From positions 1 through 32,624 of the forward strand of contig CAZMHF010000023.1 in NCBI GenBank assembly GCA_964566025.1: DNA of 32,624 nucleotides, written 5' to 3'. This DNA comes from RGIG8306 sp964566025 (GTDB lineage Bacteria > Bacillota > Clostridia > Lachnospirales > Lachnospiraceae). The notes under the pieces were generated by a model, which was not told the DNA's origin, did not search any database, and was given only the letters and a program-made list of their open reading frames with translations. Each line of letters starts with the position of its first letter. The stretch's first letter is position 1. Positions 30,097 to 32,624 of this stretch are shown here, piece by piece. Position numbers and translations under genes: made by a program.

Positions 30097-32624
30097 ATGC
30101 GTCAATTGTTGAAATACCTAAAGTAACCTCTTCTAGTACATCAAGAAGCATTCGCACTGTATCAAGTGAAGTGAGCATCGTAATATTATTTTGGGCGGCA
30201 CATTGACGAAGAGCGATTCCATCACCAAAATGGTTGCCAGAAAGAATGGCGCGCGTGTTAATGACATAGCTTACATAGCCAGTGCGAATAGAATTTAGAA
30301 GCTCATCACTATTTTCGCTAGGCTTGTGTAGCATGCGTGTGCGAATACCATTTTCTTTGAGGAAATCAGCGGTTAGCGTACTTGCCTCGATATTAAAGCC
30401 CATTGTATAAAATCGTTGCACAAGTGGGAGAACTTCTTCTTTGTCCTCGTCTGCAACACTAACAATTACTGTGCCATAATTGCGAAGCTTTAGCCCAGAG
30501 GCAATTAGCGCTTTGTAAATCGCGCGGTGCAGTTTCTTGTCATAGCCAATCGCTTCGCCAGTTGATTTCATTTCAGGCGAAAGATAAGCATCCATACCAA
30601 GCAATTTTGAAAAAGAGAAGGTAGGCGCCTTCACATAAAAACGTTCTTTTTCGGCAGGATAGGTTTTGAAAAAACCTTGCTCGTGCAATGAAATGCCAAG
30701 AATACAGCGTGTGGCAATATCGGCAAGAGAGTAACCTGTTGCTTTTGAAAGAAACGGAACGCTTCGTGAAGAACGCGGATTTACTTCAATAATAAAAACA
30801 TGGTCGCTATCATCAACGATAAATTGAATATTGAATAAGCCGATAATGCCGATGCCAAGTCCTAACCTCGTCGTATAGTCAATGATTTGTTCCTTTACAT
30901 CGTTAGAAAGACTGTAAGAAGGGTAGAGACTAATCGAATCGCCAGAATGGACACCCGTTCTCTCGACAAGCTCCATAATGCCTGGAACAAATACGAATGC
31001 ACCGTCACAAATGGCATCCACCTCAACTTCTTTACCACGAATGTATTTATCAACTAAAACAGGTTTGTCTGCATCAATTTCCACCGCATTTTTCAAATAA
31101 TCACGAAGGTCCTTTTCTTTTGAAACAATTTGCATGGCGCGTCCACCAAGCACAAAGCTAGGGCGAACTAAAACAGGATAACCAATTTCATTGGCAGCAC
31201 ATACACCTTCTTCAATGCTAGTAACGGCTCGTCCTTTTGGCTGCGGGATATCCAATGAAGATAGAAGCTTTTCAAATGAATCACGATTTTCGGCACGCTC
31301 AATTGCCATACAATCTGTTCCGACAATTTTTACACCACGTTCACTTAATGAATTGGCTAAATTGATGGCTGTCTGCCCACCCAATGTAGCAATTACGCCA
31401 AGAGGATTTTCTAAATGAATAATATTCATAACATCTTCTACGCAAAGGGGTTCAAAATACAATTTGTCTGAGCAAGTATAGTCTGTGGAAACGGTTTCGG
31501 GGTTATTATTAATGATAATTGCCTCATAGCCAGCCTCTTTAATCGTTTGAACGGCATGAACGGTCGAATAATCAAATTCAACGCCTTGTCCAATTCGTAT
31601 AGGGCCAGAACCAAGCACAATAAATTTCTCCTTGTTTGATACAATGGATTCATTTTCAGCTTCATAGGTTGAATAAAAATAGGGAATATAGCTTTCGAAT
31701 TCGCCAGCACAAGTATCAATCATTTTATAGACGGGCATAATGTGAAGGCTTTTTCGTAAAGCGTAGATTTCTTCTTCGGTCACATTCCACAAAAGGGCGA
31801 TTTCTTTATCGCAAAACCCCATTTGCTTAGCATGGAAAAGGCAGATTTCATCACCGTTATGGGTACGAAGCGTTTCCTCCATATCAATGATGGATTGAAT
31901 TTTATATAAAAAGAAACGATCAATAGCAGTCGCTTGATAAATTTCTTCAATTACACATCCAAGGCGCAATAATTGAGCAATCGCGTAAATTCGGTCATCT
32001 GTGCCAATTTGAATATAGGATAAAAGTTCATTAAGATCCATCGCATCAAATTTTACATGGTGTAAATGAAAAAGACCAATTTCCAACGAGCGAATTGCTT
32101 TTAATAAGCTTTCTTCAGCCGTTCTTCCCACTGCCATAACTTCGCCAGTTGCTTTCATTTGGGTAGAGAGTATATTGCTTGCATCGACAAATTTGTCAAA
32201 TGGAAAACGCGGCATCTTTGTAACAACATAATCGAGTGTCGGCTCAAATGAAGCGGGCGTATTGGCAATTTGAATTTCGTCTAATGTCATACCGATACCA
32301 ATCTTTGCTGATACGCGGGCGATTGGATAACCACTAGCCTTTGAAGCAAGTGCTGAGGAGCGAGAAACGCGTGGATTAACCTCAATTAAATAGTATTGAA
32401 AGGAATTAGGGTGAAGGGCAAATTGAACATTGCATCCACCTTCAATTTTTAGCGCACGAATGATTTTTAGCGCACTATCTCGTAGCATATGATATTCTTT
32501 GTTCGTTAATGTTTGAGATGGGCAAACGACAATCGAATCACCCGTATGAATGCCGACAGGATCAAGGTTTGGTGTTAGTATATAAGTATGGACACGAAAA
32601 GTTGAACAACCTATAATAATATTT
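30095..32624 (-). CDS. carB: Carbamoyl-phosphate synthase large subunit, 5' end cut by window
   Basis: CarB makes carbamoyl phosphate from bicarbonate, ammonia and two ATP for pyrimidine and arginine synthesis. About 842 residues are visible and the frame stays open through 32624, so the N-terminal ~230 residues lie outside; the first internal Met at 32488 is not the start. Seen in order are the end of the carboxyphosphate ATP-grasp domain (GIHTGDS, EVNPRVSRSSALASKA), the oligomerisation domain, and the second synthase half. That half begins with GSGPIRIGQGVEFDYS and contains EVNPRSSRSVPFLSKATG. The MGS-like allosteric domain comes last. Between CS and NLDPVG, where relatives have IE, eleven codons (32570-32602) occur. 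carA is not in the window. Confidence 0.96.
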   Translation of the reverse strand, partial: NIIIGCSTFRVHTYILTPNLDPVGIHTGDSIVVCPSQTLTNKEYHMLRDSALKIIRALKIEGGCNVQFALHPNSFQYYLIEVNPRVSRSSALASKASGYPIARVSAKIGIGMTLDEIQIANTPASFEPTLDYVVTKMPRFPFDKFVDASNILSTQMKATGEVMAVGRTAEESLLKAIRSLEIGLFHLHHVKFDAMDLNELLSYIQIGTDDRIYAIAQLLRLGCVIEEIYQATAIDRFFLYKIQSIIDMEETLRTHNGDEICLFHAKQMGFCDKEIALLWNVTEEEIYALRKSLHIMPVYKMIDTCAGEFESYIPYFYSTYEAENESIVSNKEKFIVLGSGPIRIGQGVEFDYSTVHAVQTIKEAGYEAIIINNNPETVSTDYTCSDKLYFEPLCVEDVMNIIHLENPLGVIATLGGQTAINLANSLSERGVKIVGTDCMAIERAENRDSFEKLLSSLDIPQPKGRAVTSIEEGVCAANEIGYPVLVRPSFVLGGRAMQIVSKEKDLRDYLKNAVEIDADKPVLVDKYIRGKEVEVDAICDGAFVFVPGIMELVERTGVHSGDSISLYPSYSLSNDVKEQIIDYTTRLGLGIGIIGLFNIQFIVDDSDHVFIIEVNPRSSRSVPFLSKATGYSLADIATRCILGISLHEQGFFKTYPAEKERFYVKAPTFSFSKLLGMDAYLSPEMKSTGEAIGYDKKLHRAIYKALIASGLKLRNYGTVIVSVADEDKEEVLPLVQRFYTMGFNIEASTLTADFLKENGIRTRMLHKPSENSDELLNSIRTGYVSYVINTRAILSGNHFGDGIALRQCAAQNNITMLTSLDTVRMLLDVLEEVTLGISTIDA

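Overview
The window is a stretch of low-GC bacterial chromosome with dense gene packing, AGGAGG-type ribosome binding sites and intrinsic terminators. HrcA/CIRCE control of both chaperone operons, a cysteine T-box and Mini-ribonuclease III place it in the Firmicutes. A dedicated glutaminyl-tRNA synthetase and several families I associate with Lachnospiraceae (resembling DUF4867, DUF6062 and DUF6106) suggest Clostridia, probably Lachnospirales. The family-level guess is from memory and was not computed. Nearly all genes are core housekeeping genes on the + strand; only a small membrane-anchored gene (22433-22699) and carB (30095 to the right edge) are on the - strand. I see no prophage, insertion sequence or CRISPR array.

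Layout. 1-131: window edge with a repeat-like fragment and a promoter. 132-1644: an unknown multi-pass membrane protein and ispD (isoprenoid synthesis). 1641-5948: a promoter, a cupin-like unknown, galK, galE and, directly abutting galE, purB (Leloir galactose use plus purine synthesis). 6008-10894: CIRCE-controlled hrcA-grpE-dnaK-dnaJ with a terminator. 10954-14274: KDPG aldolase, KDG kinase and uronate isomerase, part of a uronate catabolic route. 14363-17974: a cysteine T-box in front of cysE-cysS-mrnC-rlmB. 17975-18548: tRNA-Thr(GGT), a terminator, two copies of a 42-nt repeat, a promoter and an unusual structured leader. 18549-22379: glnS, a MocR-type regulator and a twin Cys/His-motif protein. 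22381-22699: a shared terminator and a small acidic membrane-anchored protein. 22957-25060: CIRCE-controlled groES-groEL. 25065-27366: a small membrane protein and guaB. 27406-29962: CPBP protease, GT2 glycosyltransferase and PAP2 phosphatase, likely one envelope-related operon. 29971-30096: a highly structured convergent intergenic region. 30095-32624: carB, cut by the right edge.

How it works together. HrcA, encoded here, should repress both its own operon and groESL about 17 kb away, so both main chaperone machines answer to one regulator in this window. The T-box ties cysteine synthesis (cysE) and charging (cysS) to uncharged tRNA-Cys. Galactose and uronate genes point to growth on plant or mucin sugars.

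The most interesting unexplained items are the ~160-nt glnS leader, whose two long-range helices cross each other; an in-frame ~9-residue insertion in a conserved CarB loop at the right edge; the extended inverted repeat at the hrcA promoter; the shortened extra domain on the KDPG aldolase; and the Y-shaped intergenic structure between the PAP2 gene and carB.
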